NCBI RefSeq assembly: GCF_009821115.1
Contig: NZ_VYTY01000009.1
Span: 1 to 64,000, forward strand
Length of the DNA stretch: 64,000 nucleotides
Direction: 5' to 3'
Origin: Nitrincola alkalisediminis
Lineage (GTDB): Bacteria; Pseudomonadota; Gammaproteobacteria; Pseudomonadales; Balneatricaceae
Numbering within the stretch: position 1 is the first letter of the stretch; each line of letters begins with the position of its first letter. Under the pieces are notes generated by a model. The model did no database searches, had not been told where the DNA came from, and was given only the letters and a program-made list of their open reading frames with translations. The position numbers and the translations under genes were made by a program. Of the stretch, positions 9,873-19,575 are shown piece by piece.

Positions 9873-10547
9873 TTAGGTCTCAATTAGCCCTTGGCGTACA
9901 GCAAGGCGCACAATATCTGCATTATTCTTCAACTCTAATTTGCGTAAAATATTGGCACGGTGCGCATGTACGGTTTTAGGGCTTAAATGCATGACGTCCG
10001 CTATTTTTGCAATAGGATGGCTTTCGGCCAACATACTAAAGACCTCAAGCTCTCGTTGGCTTAAACGCATTAATGAGTTGGTACTTTCGTCGCCAGTATT
10101 CAACTCGGCTTTAATGGCTGCCGATAAATAGCGCTGCCCAGCATAAACGCTACGCACAGCCTCAATTAATTCATTCGGAGCACAATGTTTGGTGAGATAG
10201 CCTAAGGCACCCGCCGAGAAGGCTTGAGAGGGGTATGGGTCGCCACTCAGAGCTGTTAATACAAGAATTTTGGCCTTTTCATCATGTTGAATAATTTTAC
10301 GAATGGTCTCAATACCACAGGTCGATGAAACTTCATCCGCGTCTTTTTTTTGCGGGATGGATAAATCCATAACAACGACGTCAGGCTGAACCTTTGCATA
10401 AATTGCAACCGCACAAAAACTTGACTCGGCTTCTGCTATGACTTTTACAGAAGGGTCTCTTTGAAGTATTTGCTGGTAACCTGCTCGGATGATGGAGTGA
10501 TCATCAACAAGAAGGAGCTTGATAGTTGAGCTCAGACATTTCTCCAT
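9873..10547 (-). CDS. NarL/LuxR-type response regulator
   Basis: A receiver domain occupies about residues 9-135, with the acidic pair VDDHS, a phospho-acceptor Asp in PDVVVMDLSIP, and the conserved Lys in GYLTKHC. A LuxR-type helix-turn-helix follows at about 155-220 (LSQRELEVFSMLAESHPIAKIA, then LSPKTVHAHRANILRKLELKN). It therefore controls transcription after phosphorylation, in the GacA/UvrY/NarL class. An insertion between the Asp and the next strand (QKKDADEVSSTCG) is slightly unusual. It converges on the cyclase gene with a 13-base gap. No histidine kinase is encoded nearby, so its partner is elsewhere or unconventional. Confidence 0.9.
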   Translation of the reverse strand: MEKCLSSTIKLLLVDDHSIIRAGYQQILQRDPSVKVIAEAESSFCAVAIYAKVQPDVVVMDLSIPQKKDADEVSSTCGIETIRKIIQHDEKAKILVLTALSGDPYPSQAFSAGALGYLTKHCAPNELIEAVRSVYAGQRYLSAAIKAELNTGDESTNSLMRLSQRELEVFSMLAESHPIAKIADVMHLSPKTVHAHRANILRKLELKNNADIVRLAVRQGLIET

Positions 10548-10618
10548 ACAAAATGTATCAATCAGATGTTTAATTTATTGGGCAAATATATCATGCCTAG
10601 GTGCCAGTGTGTAGAGAG

Positions 10619-11071
10619 CTAATTCATTTCACTTAAGCTTTCAGCACCACAATAGACCCCTTGTGTATCAAGATCGAGCGCAAAGGGAGATACACCCTGC
10701 CTTAAATCTAAGTGAGCTGGCTGCGCCACTAATTCATCACTAAAGCCAATTAACTGAATGCCTTCTTTTTTACAGTGCGCCAATACTTTTTCCAACGCAC
10801 TAATGACTGCAAGCTGTCGATCATTAAACTGCTCGTTTCGCTTTTGCTCTGTTCGAAGCTTGCTGGACACTTGCTTAATGACATATCCAGACGTATCTAA
10901 CAATTGCACTGTGACCCCCGTCACCTTTTCAGCAACGAGTGCTGTTTTGGCCGTCTGAAAAATATACTCATCATCACAGACAAACACATCGCCTTTGCAA
11001 GCCTCTCTAAAAAGAGACCTCACCTTCATGACCGAGCTATCAGCGCTTATAAATTTATCCATATTTTTCAA
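10619..11071 (-). CDS. Hypothetical 150-aa soluble protein upstream of the response regulator
   Basis: I do not recognise this protein. It is soluble with no signal peptide. The N-terminal half is mixed alpha/beta (KGDVFVCDDEYIFQTAKTAL, TGVTVQLLDTSGYVIKQVSS), a charged helix lies in the middle (LRTEQKRNEQFNDRQLAVIS), and the C-terminal part contains IQLIGFSDELVAQP. It reads in the same direction as the response regulator 71 bases downstream and may share its transcript, suggesting a regulatory accessory role. The start ATG at 11071 has an alternative at 11062. No homology is claimed. Confidence 0.6.
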   Translation of the reverse strand: MKNMDKFISADSSVMKVRSLFREACKGDVFVCDDEYIFQTAKTALVAEKVTGVTVQLLDTSGYVIKQVSSKLRTEQKRNEQFNDRQLAVISALEKVLAHCKKEGIQLIGFSDELVAQPAHLDLRQGVSPFALDLDTQGVYCGAESLSEMN

Positions 11072-11106
11072 TCACTAAAAATTGTAATTTAATTTAAAAT
11101 ATCAAA

Positions 11107-11784
11107 CTATAACTCCGACCCTTTTGAGAGCACTTGACGCAACTTCGCATTTTCATTGGTCAGCTTTTCGTTGAGCCTTTTAAGGCGTTCAATTTCCTCT
11201 TCCTGAATTTTAATTCTAACCCTGGCATCAATCACTTCATCCATTTGATTCTCTGCAGCCAAATGAAATTGATGCTCGTGTTTGCGCTGCTGGGCTTGCT
11301 GCTCCAAATCCATCGTTAATCGAAAGACGCGCTCCTCTAGCTTGAAACGCTGTTCTTCTGCCGACTGTTTTTCCTCGGTCATTCGAGCAAAGCGCTCAAG
11401 CAGCTGACCATACTGCTGCTGAAGGTCGGATAAGGCCTTGCTGCTGCCTTGAACAGTTTGACTCAATGAGGACTCAAGATCAGCCTGCTTTTGCAATAAG
11501 GCCAACTGACGCTCTTTGAATGCCTGCTCTGCGTAGGCGAGTGCACGATCCCAGGCTTGGCTTGCCAATCGAACCACAGGTTCAGGCAAATCTGGATGAG
11601 CCTGTTGTCGAGTGATTCGTTGGCTAAGCGTTTGCCACCAGTCGTTTAGTGCGCTGTTAATGGTCGTCAGACTGCCGCTGCCGATGAGATCCCGAACATT
11701 TTGTTGCGTGGGTCTGACCCCTTGCGCCAAAAGCTCATCTGCCGCTTGAAATACTTTTTCGCGCGTACTACTTTGCTTCTTCAT
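11107..11784 (-). CDS. KfrA-like DNA-binding coiled-coil protein
   Basis: The N-terminal part (KKQSSTREKVFQAADELLAQ, RPTQQNVRDLIGSGSLTTIN) matches the helix-turn-helix module of KfrA-type proteins (plasmid replication region DNA-binding N-terminal domain). From about residue 75 onward the protein is a long coiled coil rich in Gln, Glu, Leu and Lys. KfrA of IncP plasmids is an autorepressor and nucleoid-like segregation protein, and chromosomal relatives are poorly characterised. I place the start at ATG 11784 (MKKQSST) rather than 11823, because the extra residues do not fit the family. A 12-bp palindrome lies 13-24 bases upstream of this start, matching autoregulation. Confidence 0.8.
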   Translation of the reverse strand: MKKQSSTREKVFQAADELLAQGVRPTQQNVRDLIGSGSLTTINSALNDWWQTLSQRITRQQAHPDLPEPVVRLASQAWDRALAYAEQAFKERQLALLQKQADLESSLSQTVQGSSKALSDLQQQYGQLLERFARMTEEKQSAEEQRFKLEERVFRLTMDLEQQAQQRKHEHQFHLAAENQMDEVIDARVRIKIQEEEIERLKRLNEKLTNENAKLRQVLSKGSEL

Positions 11785-11796
11785 ATTTAAAATACA

Positions 11797-11808
11797 CAAT
11801 ACGTATTG
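11797..11808. promoter_or_regulatory. Palindrome, possible autoregulatory operator of the KfrA-like gene
   Basis: CAATACGTATTG is a perfect 12-bp palindrome just upstream of the KfrA-like start codon. A related half sequence (ATACATATC on the minus strand) follows within 10 bases. KfrA proteins are known to repress their own promoters by binding palindromic operators. The assignment to this gene is inferred from position. Confidence 0.45.
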
Positions 11809-11926
11809 AATGATATGTATCAAAATAAAATAATACCATGATTTAAGACTTCTGCTAGACGCTCTATCGCCTGTTACGCGTGATTTCGGTAAAATTTACT
11901 TTTATTCTTTTGAGGGTTTTTACGCA

Positions 11927-13246
11927 ATGAACGCACCTAAGGTCGGTTTTGTCAGTCTTGGCTGCCCTAAAGCTTTGGTTGATTCTGAACGAATCCTGAC
12001 TCAGCTTCGCACAGAGGGTTATGAAATTTCTTCCTCCTACGACAATGCCGATGTTGTCGTCGTCAACACATGTGGCTTTATCGATTCTGCCAAAGCAGAG
12101 TCGCTTGATGCCATTGGTGAAGCAATTAAAGAAAATGGGCGCGTTATTGTAACGGGCTGCTTAGGTGTGAATGCAGATGAAATTCGCAAACTACACCCTC
12201 AAGTATTGACTGTAACAGGCCCTCAAGCCTATGAAGCGGTTGTTGGCGCAGTGCATGAGCACGCCCCCTATCAAGCAACGCATGATCCATTTATCAACTT
12301 GGTTCCACCTCAAGGCATTAAACTCACCCCACGACACTATGCCTACGTGAAAATTAGTGAAGGCTGCAATCATCGCTGTACCTTCTGTATTATTCCATCC
12401 CTTCGCGGAGACCTAGTGTCACGCAAGGCCGATGAAGTGATGAATGAAGCAGAGCGATTGGTGACGGCAGGCGTTAAAGAACTGTTAATTGTGTCACAAG
12501 ACACCAGTGCCTACGGTGTGGATCTTAAGTACCCATTAGGCTTCTGGAAAGGCCGCCCTGTAAAAACGCGCTTGCTCGAACTGGCCGAGGCGCTCGGAGA
12601 GCTAGGTGTTTGGGTGAGACTCCATTATGTCTACCCCTACCCTTCAGTCGACAAAGTCATCCCCTTAATGGCACAAGGCAAAATATTGCCGTATTTAGAC
12701 ATTCCGTTTCAGCACGCAAGCCCACGCGTTTTGAAGGCAATGAAACGTCCTGCTCATGCCGAAAACACACTAGAACGCATTCGCGCCTGGAAAGAGATCT
12801 GCCCAGAACTGGTTATCCGTAGTACATTTATCGTTGGCTTCCCCGGCGAGACCGAAGAAGACTTCCAGATTTTGCTCGACTTCTTGGAAGAAGCTCAGCT
12901 TGATCGTGTTGGATGCTTCCAATACTCGCCTGTTGATGGCGCGACGGCGAACGAAATAGCAGACCCTGTGCCTGATGAGATCAAACAAGAGCGTTGGGAT
13001 CGTTTTATGGCGGTTCAAGCCAAGATCAGTGCCGCCAAGCTTCAAGCAAAGATTGGTAGCGTAATTGATGTCATCATCGATGAAGTGGTTGAAGAAGGCG
13101 CTGTCGGTCGCAGCAAAGCCGATGCTCCAGAAATCGATGGCCAGGTATTCATTGATAACGCAACGCACTTACAACCTGGAATGATTGTAAAAGCAAAAGT
13201 TGTCGATGCTGACGAATATGATCTATGGGCTGACCTCGTTGATTAA
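11927..13246 (+). CDS. rimO: Ribosomal protein uS12 methylthiotransferase RimO
   Basis: RimO is a radical-SAM enzyme that adds a methylthio group to the conserved aspartate of ribosomal protein uS12. The N-terminal UPF0004 domain carries the auxiliary-cluster cysteines ([30 protein letters not shown]). The radical-SAM motif CNHRCTFC is at about residues 148-155, followed by the strand pattern [14 protein letters not shown]. The C-terminal TRAM domain ends near [13 protein letters not shown]. At 439 residues it is full length for the family. The ATG at 11927 gives the canonical [16 protein letters not shown] start. It appears monocistronic. Confidence 0.97.
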   Translation: MNAPKVGFVSLGCPKALVDSERILTQLRTEGYEISSSYDNADVVVVNTCGFIDSAKAESLDAIGEAIKENGRVIVTGCLGVNADEIRKLHPQVLTVTGPQAYEAVVGAVHEHAPYQATHDPFINLVPPQGIKLTPRHYAYVKISEGCNHRCTFCIIPSLRGDLVSRKADEVMNEAERLVTAGVKELLIVSQDTSAYGVDLKYPLGFWKGRPVKTRLLELAEALGELGVWVRLHYVYPYPSVDKVIPLMAQGKILPYLDIPFQHASPRVLKAMKRPAHAENTLERIRAWKEICPELVIRSTFIVGFPGETEEDFQILLDFLEEAQLDRVGCFQYSPVDGATANEIADPVPDEIKQERWDRFMAVQAKISAAKLQAKIGSVIDVIIDEVVEEGAVGRSKADAPEIDGQVFIDNATHLQPGMIVKAKVVDADEYDLWADLVD

Positions 13247-13314
13247 GCCTTGAAAATAGGCACTCCAGCCCCCATAAACAGTTTGAAATGAGTTAAGTTT
13301 AAGAGAATAGACGT

Positions 13315-13959
13315 ATGCATACTTTATTTAAAACGCCTTTCAATGAGCTTCCAGAGCAAATCCCGCTCTTTCCGCTTAACAATGTCGTTTTGATGCCAGG
13401 GGCTCGCCTTCCTCTCAATTTGTTTGAGCCGCGCTACCTAGCCATGCTTGAATACTCAATGAAAACATCAAGGTTAATCGGCATGGTGCAGCCGGATGAA
13501 GAGACCGGAGAGTTAGCGCGAGTCGGCGGTGTAGGTCGTGTTCAGTTCTTTAATGAAACCTCTGAAGGCCGTATCGAAATTGTGCTAACGGGTCTGTGTC
13601 GATTCGATTTAATCGGGTCGACTTTGACTGACGAAGGCTTTCTTCTTGGTCAAGTCGACTGGCAACGCTTTAGCAAGGACTATGACGCTGTGCTCAACCT
13701 GAACCCCAGTCGTGAGCAAGCGTTTCTTGAGCACCTTGAAAACTACGCGTCAGCCAAAAACTTATTTTTGGATCGCCGCTCTCTCGCCCATTTAAACGGC
13801 TTAGAAATGCTGAATGGCTTAATCACCGTCATGCCTTTCCCTGCCCGTGATAAACAAATTCTACTTGAGATAGAGCAGCCTGATGATCGCTTTGATTGGC
13901 TAGAAACCTATCTCGCGATGTCAGATAGCTCACCCACTAAAGAGCATTCCCGACATTAG
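13315..13959 (+). CDS. Lon-substrate-binding-domain (LON) protein
   Basis: The protein consists of a LON substrate-binding domain without the AAA+ and protease parts of Lon. Its opening, IPLFPLNNVVLMPGARLPLNLFEPRY split by a typical beta turn, followed by RLIGMVQP and GGVGRVQFF, matches the family's PUA-like beta fold. The length of 214 residues is normal for stand-alone members, whose function is unclear in bacteria. It begins at ATG 13315, preceded by AAGAG about 8 bases upstream. It follows rimO by 68 bases on the same strand and could share a transcript. Confidence 0.85.
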   Translation: MHTLFKTPFNELPEQIPLFPLNNVVLMPGARLPLNLFEPRYLAMLEYSMKTSRLIGMVQPDEETGELARVGGVGRVQFFNETSEGRIEIVLTGLCRFDLIGSTLTDEGFLLGQVDWQRFSKDYDAVLNLNPSREQAFLEHLENYASAKNLFLDRRSLAHLNGLEMLNGLITVMPFPARDKQILLEIEQPDDRFDWLETYLAMSDSSPTKEHSRH

Positions 13960-14083
13960 TTCGCAGAAAGTGACGTTAATATGACATTTTTTTGCTGAGG
14001 CTCAATAGACGTTCACTTAGCTCTGTATATAATGAACTCAAATCGGTGGCATTGTTTTAAAGGCACTCTTAATTCGTTGAAAT

Positions 14084-15223
14084 ATGAGTGTTCAAAAAAA
14101 TCATGACCACTCATCTTCTGTCATTAAGGTGCTAACGTGTATGTGGTTTAATAAGAATAACGCGGTTATTGAGCAACTCCAAAATCAACTTGTATCCGAA
14201 CGTGAAATGCACTTGCATGAGATTAACGAACTTAAGGAACTGCTCAGCCAAAAAGACGCCACCCTGCAGTCAATACGCAGTCTAAGCGACAACACCGCTC
14301 ATGTCATTGCATGCCAACTCCAAGGTGGCAGCATGTTAGAAACCATTCGCCAAGGCTTAGCCAGCACAGCTGAACAATTGGTCGAAGAGCGCAAGTCTTT
14401 AAAACATTTAGACAATGTCTTTGATCAAACACGCGTGGCCCTTTCCACACTGAGCCAACGTGCAAACAATATCAATACCTACGCATCCAAAAGCATGGAT
14501 GCGGCCATTGTTTTGGATAAAACAGCCAATTCCATTAATCACTTTGTCTCAAGCATAAAAGAGATTTCTGACCAAACGAATCTCCTTGCGTTAAACGCAG
14601 CCATTGAAGCAGCGCGTGCGGGTGAAGCAGGTCGAGGGTTTGCGGTTGTTGCAGATGAAGTGCGTCAACTTGCTGTGAAAGCAGGCGATGCCAGTGGCCA
14701 GATTGAAGCACTTGTTAGACTGGTTTTGCAGCAAGCCGATGAAATAAAAAAATTAGTTGAACAGAACCAACTGAGTGCAACGGATGTATCTGCCTCCTCT
14801 ACCCAGATTGACGGTGTTGTTGATGAAGTGCTTGCGCGCTCAGAGCATATGCAAAAAATCATCAGTAACGCTACAACTGCAGCCTTCTTAAATACCGTTA
14901 AGCTGGATCACGCGGTTTGGAAAAATCAAATTTATCAACATGTTGAAGCGGAAGCCTTTACTCAACCGGTCAACGCGCACACTGAGTGCCGCCTAGGTAA
15001 ATGGTACTTTGAAGGCTATGGAGCACGTAAATATGGGCATCTTTCGAGCTTTAAAGACCTCGACAGCCCTCATAAAGTTGTTCACCAGTCTGGTCGCTTG
15101 GCTCTGGAGGCAGGAAAAAAACAGGACGCAGCCGCGATGGTCAAACACCTAAAAACAATGGAGTCTGCAAGTCAAAACGTGGTCGGCTGTATTGATCGCC
15201 TCATGCAGGATGTGCAAAAGTAA
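14084..15223 (+). CDS. Soluble methyl-accepting chemotaxis protein with C-terminal CZB zinc domain
   Basis: No membrane helices are seen. An N-terminal coiled coil leads to the chemoreceptor signalling tip ([35 protein letters not shown]) at about residues 165-205. The C-terminal domain (about 280-375) shows the chemoreceptor zinc-binding pattern: [11 protein letters not shown], then [11 protein letters not shown] and [10 protein letters not shown], supplying the His/Cys ligands. CZB receptors are reported to sense zinc availability or oxidants such as hypochlorite. The start may be ATG 14141 (MWFNKNN), which has a better fit with the family and AAGGTG upstream. The sirtuin gene follows after 17 bases. 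Confidence 0.92.
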   Translation: MSVQKNHDHSSSVIKVLTCMWFNKNNAVIEQLQNQLVSEREMHLHEINELKELLSQKDATLQSIRSLSDNTAHVIACQLQGGSMLETIRQGLASTAEQLVEERKSLKHLDNVFDQTRVALSTLSQRANNINTYASKSMDAAIVLDKTANSINHFVSSIKEISDQTNLLALNAAIEAARAGEAGRGFAVVADEVRQLAVKAGDASGQIEALVRLVLQQADEIKKLVEQNQLSATDVSASSTQIDGVVDEVLARSEHMQKIISNATTAAFLNTVKLDHAVWKNQIYQHVEAEAFTQPVNAHTECRLGKWYFEGYGARKYGHLSSFKDLDSPHKVVHQSGRLALEAGKKQDAAAMVKHLKTMESASQNVVGCIDRLMQDVQK

Positions 15224-15240
15224 AGCACTGAAAAGACACT

Positions 15241-16080
15241 ATGCAAACGATATCGAATCACCAGAATGCGGCATTGGCATTGGCTGAGTTTATTCAACAG
15301 CATCCTTCTCTCTTTATTTTGACGGGTGCTGGCGTCAGCACAGACTCTGGCATTCCTGATTATCGTGATGAAAAGGGAAACTGGAAGCGAAAGCAGCCCG
15401 TTCAGCATCAAGACTTCATGAACAGCCATGCAACGCGACAGCGTTATTGGGGGCGAAGTCTCATCGGATGGCCCATCATTCGTGACGCCCAACCAAATGC
15501 CTGTCATCAGGCGCTGGCGCGTCTTGAACGATTAATACACGTACCGTTAATGGTCACACAAAACGTTGATCGACTGCATCAAGCCGCAGGCAGCCAAAAG
15601 GTGATTGATTTGCATGGACGTTCCGATCGTGCGATTTGCATGAATTGTGGCTTTCAATGTCCGCGTGACGAGATACATCATCGCTCGGCCCTTCTCAACC
15701 CTCATTTCTTGCATTTCATAGCTACGGCAGCACCTGATGGCGATGCCGACCTTGAAGTCGATTTTTCTAACTTTGATGTTCCAGACTGCCCAACATGCGG
15801 AGGAATTTTAAAACCGGACGTTGTGTTTTTTGGTGACAACGTCCCTAAACAGCACGTTGAAACGGCACTATCGGCACTTGACGTCAGCGATGCGATGCTG
15901 GTGGTTGGCTCATCATTGATGGTCTATTCAGGTTATCGCTTTTGCAAACGCGCACAGGAATGGAATAAGCCAATTGCCAGCCTGACCTTAGGAAAAACAC
16001 GAGCAGATGATATCACTCATTTAAAATTGAGTGCTAGAATTGATCAGACACTGATGACCACTCTAGCACTTATGGAATGA
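15241..16080 (+). CDS. Sir2-family NAD-dependent protein deacylase, SIRT4-like class II
   Basis: Sirtuin signatures are all present: the NAD-binding loop GAGVSTDSGIPDYRDE, TQNVDRLHQAAGS, the catalytic His in LHGRSD, zinc cysteines in CMNC and CPTC, and VFFGDNVP. The segment HQDFMNSHATRQRYWGR after the first motif is typical of class II sirtuins related to SIRT4, which show deacylase, lipoamidase or ADP-ribosyl activities. At 279 residues it is full length. It lies 17 bases behind a CZB chemoreceptor in the same direction, so co-transcription is likely, but I see no functional link. Confidence 0.92.
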   Translation: MQTISNHQNAALALAEFIQQHPSLFILTGAGVSTDSGIPDYRDEKGNWKRKQPVQHQDFMNSHATRQRYWGRSLIGWPIIRDAQPNACHQALARLERLIHVPLMVTQNVDRLHQAAGSQKVIDLHGRSDRAICMNCGFQCPRDEIHHRSALLNPHFLHFIATAAPDGDADLEVDFSNFDVPDCPTCGGILKPDVVFFGDNVPKQHVETALSALDVSDAMLVVGSSLMVYSGYRFCKRAQEWNKPIASLTLGKTRADDITHLKLSARIDQTLMTTLALME

Positions 16081-16083
16081 TGA

Positions 16084-16809
16084 TTACTTGATGTGACGCC
16101 CGCCATCTAAGGGCAGCGTCCTGCCTGTGACATAGCCACTTGCTAGCAAATACTCAACAGCCTGAATGAACTCCTCCGCACCACCTTCCCTTTGCATGAT
16201 GGATTTTGCTCGAGCTTTTGCTTTGTACTGATCGTCATCCGCCTCATTAAAAAGCATCAGTGCTGGTGCAATTGCGTTCACTTTAACCTTGGGCGCGAGC
16301 AACTGTGCAAAGGATAAGGTCATGTTGGCCAAGGCCGCCTTACTGGCCGCATAGGCGATATGCTTCTGACTACCTTTTTCTGCAACGTAATCGGTGATAT
16401 GAATAATATCAGCGATCCCATCAGAGGCTTGCAACAACGCGCCAAGTTCAAGGTTCATGACATAGGGCACATTCACGTGGACCTGCATCATATACTCGAT
16501 GGTTTCAAAATGCTGGTGCGTCTCCGACTCAGGCAACCAGTCAGAGGCATTGTGAATCAGCGCATCTAATTTGACGTATTTTCTCTTAAACGCTTTAATA
16601 AAATCAGACACATCCAACTGACTCTTAAAGTCAATTTTATAGGTTTCCATACCTAAATCGCGCAAGGCTTCAATAACGGGCGTTTCTGTGCGATAGGTAC
16701 CAATGACCCGATGGCCTTGCTCAAGAAGACGGGTTGACAGGGCAAGCCCTAGTCGACGCCCGACCCCAGTGATCAAAATAACCTTACTCAATTCACACGC
16801 CCCCTGCAT
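16084..16809 (-). CDS. folM: Dihydromonapterin reductase FolM (short-chain dehydrogenase)
   Basis: This is an SDR-family reductase with the cofactor loop LITGVGRRLGLALSTRLLE near the N-terminus and the catalytic YAASKAALANM. FolM reduces dihydromonapterin to tetrahydromonapterin and has weak dihydrofolate reductase activity. The substitution of the usual TGxxxGxG by TGVGRRLG is characteristic of FolM. It is the last gene of folX-folE-folM. Its ATG overlaps the folE stop codon (TAATG), indicating translational coupling. An internal TTG start 15 bases in is possible. Confidence 0.88.
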   Translation of the reverse strand: MQGACELSKVILITGVGRRLGLALSTRLLEQGHRVIGTYRTETPVIEALRDLGMETYKIDFKSQLDVSDFIKAFKRKYVKLDALIHNASDWLPESETHQHFETIEYMMQVHVNVPYVMNLELGALLQASDGIADIIHITDYVAEKGSQKHIAYAASKAALANMTLSFAQLLAPKVKVNAIAPALMLFNEADDDQYKAKARAKSIMQREGGAEEFIQAVEYLLASGYVTGRTLPLDGGRHIK

Positions 16810-17447
16810 TAGCGCAAAAACTCAGCGCGTGTATGGAGATTGGTTTTAAAAATGCCCCCCAATGCGGTGGTTGAGGTGCTGGAGTTCACGTCCTGAACAC
16901 CACGAGACTTGACGCAGTAATGGGTTGCCTTGATCGACACGGCAACGTTGTCTGTTTCGAGTAATGCTTGGAGTGCAACCAGCAGCTGCTGGGTTAGGCG
17001 CTCCTGCACCTGAGGACGCTGAGCAAAAAACCGTACGATCCGATTGATTTTCGACAATCCAATGATTTTGGTAGCAGGCAAGTAAGCCACCGTTGCCGTG
17101 CCATCAATCGTAATAAAATGATGTTCACAGGTACTGGTCAAGCTAATGTCTGACACCCGAACCATTTCATCAAGCTTCATTTTATTGTCAATGACCGTTA
17201 TTTTAGGAAAGTTTTGATAATCCAATCCCGAAAAAATCTCTTGCACATACATTTTTGCAATGCGATGGGGTGTTTCGGCCAAACTATCATCGCTTAAATC
17301 TAAACCTAATGTCGCAACAACCTCGGTCATCAGGCCCTTAAGACGCTCATATTTTTGCTCGGGTGACATGCCCGTATCCAACATAGGGGTTTCCAACCCT
17401 CTGTCGAACAGCGCTTTTTGCACTAAAGCCGCTTCTTTTGAAATCAT
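16809..17447 (-). CDS. folE: GTP cyclohydrolase I FolE
   Basis: GTP cyclohydrolase I converts GTP to dihydroneopterin triphosphate, the first pterin step. The zinc ligands and active-site residues are visible in [15 protein letters not shown] and in the later [20 protein letters not shown], with the [20 protein letters not shown] block between them. It is 212 residues, normal for the zinc-dependent type IA enzyme. It lies between folX (28 bases upstream) and folM (overlapping stop/start). Grouping with those genes suggests its product feeds tetrahydromonapterin as well as folate, and a second folE copy may exist elsewhere. Confidence 0.95.
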   Translation of the reverse strand: MISKEAALVQKALFDRGLETPMLDTGMSPEQKYERLKGLMTEVVATLGLDLSDDSLAETPHRIAKMYVQEIFSGLDYQNFPKITVIDNKMKLDEMVRVSDISLTSTCEHHFITIDGTATVAYLPATKIIGLSKINRIVRFFAQRPQVQERLTQQLLVALQALLETDNVAVSIKATHYCVKSRGVQDVNSSTSTTALGGIFKTNLHTRAEFLR

Positions 17448-17475
17448 AATTGACCTCTCTCCTGATCTAAACCGT

Positions 17476-17841
17476 TCAGGATTTGTGATATTGAAGGGTT
17501 AATGAAACGGAATCTGCAAATCTCAAGGCATGAGGTTTATCAACCGTCACCTGTGCATGAGTCACGCACGCAGGCTCTGCACAAATCTGTAAGACATCTG
17601 CAACTAACTTTTCCAATAACAAGAACTGCCCCTCTTCAACATGCTGAATAACCTTTTTGGTGATCTGTTTGTAATCCAGTGCAGCAGACACATTATCCGA
17701 CAAGCAATCTCGACTGGTTGGATAGTGGATTTCAGCGTTGATCACAACGTCCTGTTTTTTTTCACGCTCATCTGGATTAAATCCAATATAGGTCCGCAGA
17801 CGCAGGTTAGTGATCTTGATGATCGCATTACTGATAGTCAT
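17476..17841 (-). CDS. folX: Dihydroneopterin triphosphate 2'-epimerase FolX
   Basis: FolX epimerises dihydroneopterin triphosphate to dihydromonapterin triphosphate. The 121-residue protein contains the aldolase/epimerase fold signatures [34 protein letters not shown], and [12 protein letters not shown] with [16 protein letters not shown], closely parallel to E. coli FolX. I start it at ATG 17841 because GGAG lies 6 bases upstream and the 121-residue length fits. A longer open frame to 17958 adds residues not found in the family. It opens the folX-folE-folM operon. Confidence 0.93.
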   Translation of the reverse strand: MTISNAIIKITNLRLRTYIGFNPDEREKKQDVVINAEIHYPTSRDCLSDNVSAALDYKQITKKVIQHVEEGQFLLLEKLVADVLQICAEPACVTHAQVTVDKPHALRFADSVSLTLQYHKS

Positions 17842-18282
17842 AATGAATCTCCGTGTTTTTTCACTAGTACGCAGTCTGCCACGAAAGTAGACCATTTTAC
17901 TCGGATATTTTTTAACATCCCAGTCATAATTCATTTCTTTCCTAAAAAAGAAGGTCAAACATTATACGCTCTTTTTCATCAAAGACTGTATTTATGTTAT
18001 TTATAATCATTATTAAATACTTTTATCGTGCACAAATGACGCTTTTAAGTGTATTTTGCTGCGACGCGCCCGCTTGAACACATATAAAAATATGTGTCTT
18101 AAGCTCTCGACAAGCGAAAGGGTTTTGTCTATCGTTGAATTCGAGTTCACTAGCCGCCCGTCGCACTTGGCCGATCAAGCAGATCAACGTCAAATCCAAC
18201 CGCAGCTAGTGCTCAGACGGCTGAAGCATCAGCCAGCGTCGCTCGGACGGTTCCGGGCGCTTACGTATATAGAGAGACTCAC
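17842..18282. other. Divergent control region between folX and alaC
   Basis: This is 441 bases without a supportable gene. The part nearest folX is AT-rich and likely holds its promoter. The part nearest alaC is GC-richer and probably the alaC leader. I see no riboswitch, terminator or clear operator. A frame across 18056-18397 overlaps alaC in another phase and has no family resemblance. Confidence 0.5.
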
Positions 18283-19497
18283 ATGTCAAAACCACGTCGT
18301 TTTGAGCGCATCGAGCGCTTACCCCCCTATGTATTTAATATTACAGCAGAGCTCAAGATGGCTGCGCGCCGTCGTGGCGAAGATATTATTGATCTGAGCA
18401 TGGGTAACCCTGATGGGGCCACACCAGCGCACATCGTAGACAAACTCTGTGAAGTGGCACAACGTCCTGATACCCACGGCTATTCGACTTCTCGCGGCAT
18501 CCCGCGCTTACGTCGCGCCATTAGCCACTGGTACCAAGAACGCTACCAGGTGGATATTGACCCTGAGCACGAAGCCATTGTCACCATTGGCTCCAAAGAA
18601 GGGCTAGCTCACTTGATGCTTGCCACGCTTGATCGTGGAGATGGTGTACTTGTACCCAATCCAAGCTACCCTATTCATATCTATGGGGCCGTCATTGCCG
18701 GTGCTCAAGTTCGTTCCGTGCCATTGATCCCTGGAATGGACTTTTTTGAAGAGCTGCAACGCGCCATCAAAGAAAGTATTCCTAAACCCAAAATGATGAT
18801 TTTAGGGTTTCCATCGAATCCCACGGCTCAATGCGTTGAATTGGACTTTTTTGAACGTGTGATTGCCCTAGCCAAAGAGCATGATATTTTAGTCGTGCAT
18901 GACCTCGCCTATGCCGACATTGTTTACGATGGCTGGAAAGCGCCCTCGATTATGCAAGTGCCGGGGGCTAAAGAGGTTGCAGTCGAGTTTTTTACATTAT
19001 CAAAAAGCTACAACATGGCTGGTTGGCGCATTGGTTTTATGGTGGGAAACCCCGAATTGGTGAGCGCACTTGCCCGCATTAAGAGCTACCACGACTACGG
19101 CACCTTTACGCCCCTTCAGGTTGCGGCCATCGCTGCCCTTGAAGGCGACCAACAGTGTGCAAAAGACATTACAGCCAGTTATCAAAAACGGCGCGATGTG
19201 TTGGTGAAAGGCTTACATGAAATCGGTTGGATGGTTGAGAAACCCAAAGCATCAATGTACATCTGGGCGAAGATTCCTGAACCTTATGCTGAATTAGGTT
19301 CACTGGAGTTCTCCAAAAAACTCTTGGCAGAAGCAAAGGTGTGTGTGTCGCCGGGTGTTGGCTTTGGTGATTATGGCGATGATCATGTGCGTTTTGCATT
19401 GATTGAAAATCAAGACCGTATTCGCCAAGCCTTACGTGGCATAAAAGCTATGTTCCGTGCGGATGGTTTGCTACCCTCTAGTAAATCGTCAAGCTAA
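18283..19497 (+). CDS. alaC: Alanine-forming aminotransferase AlaC-like (PLP fold type I)
   Basis: This class I/II PLP aminotransferase is close to AlaC/YfdZ, which makes alanine from pyruvate and glutamate. Visible features are the N-terminal [32 protein letters not shown], the PLP-Lys motif [15 protein letters not shown], and the C-terminal phosphate/carboxylate-binding region ending [17 protein letters not shown]. The 404-residue length fits. The start at ATG 18283 is preceded by AGAGAG. It appears to be transcribed alone, divergently from folX. Confidence 0.92.
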   Translation: MSKPRRFERIERLPPYVFNITAELKMAARRRGEDIIDLSMGNPDGATPAHIVDKLCEVAQRPDTHGYSTSRGIPRLRRAISHWYQERYQVDIDPEHEAIVTIGSKEGLAHLMLATLDRGDGVLVPNPSYPIHIYGAVIAGAQVRSVPLIPGMDFFEELQRAIKESIPKPKMMILGFPSNPTAQCVELDFFERVIALAKEHDILVVHDLAYADIVYDGWKAPSIMQVPGAKEVAVEFFTLSKSYNMAGWRIGFMVGNPELVSALARIKSYHDYGTFTPLQVAAIAALEGDQQCAKDITASYQKRRDVLVKGLHEIGWMVEKPKASMYIWAKIPEPYAELGSLEFSKKLLAEAKVCVSPGVGFGDYGDDHVRFALIENQDRIRQALRGIKAMFRADGLLPSSKSSS

Positions 19498-19575
19498 AGG
19501 CCATAGGTTCGAACAGGACTGACGCTGTTGATCTTTTCGAACCTATTCTGTCAACCCTTCATACACGATAAGACT

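Noticed and set aside
18056-18397. 113-codon open frame upstream of alaC
   Set aside because: It overlaps the alaC start in a different phase and its composition is unlike a protein. The region is more likely leader.
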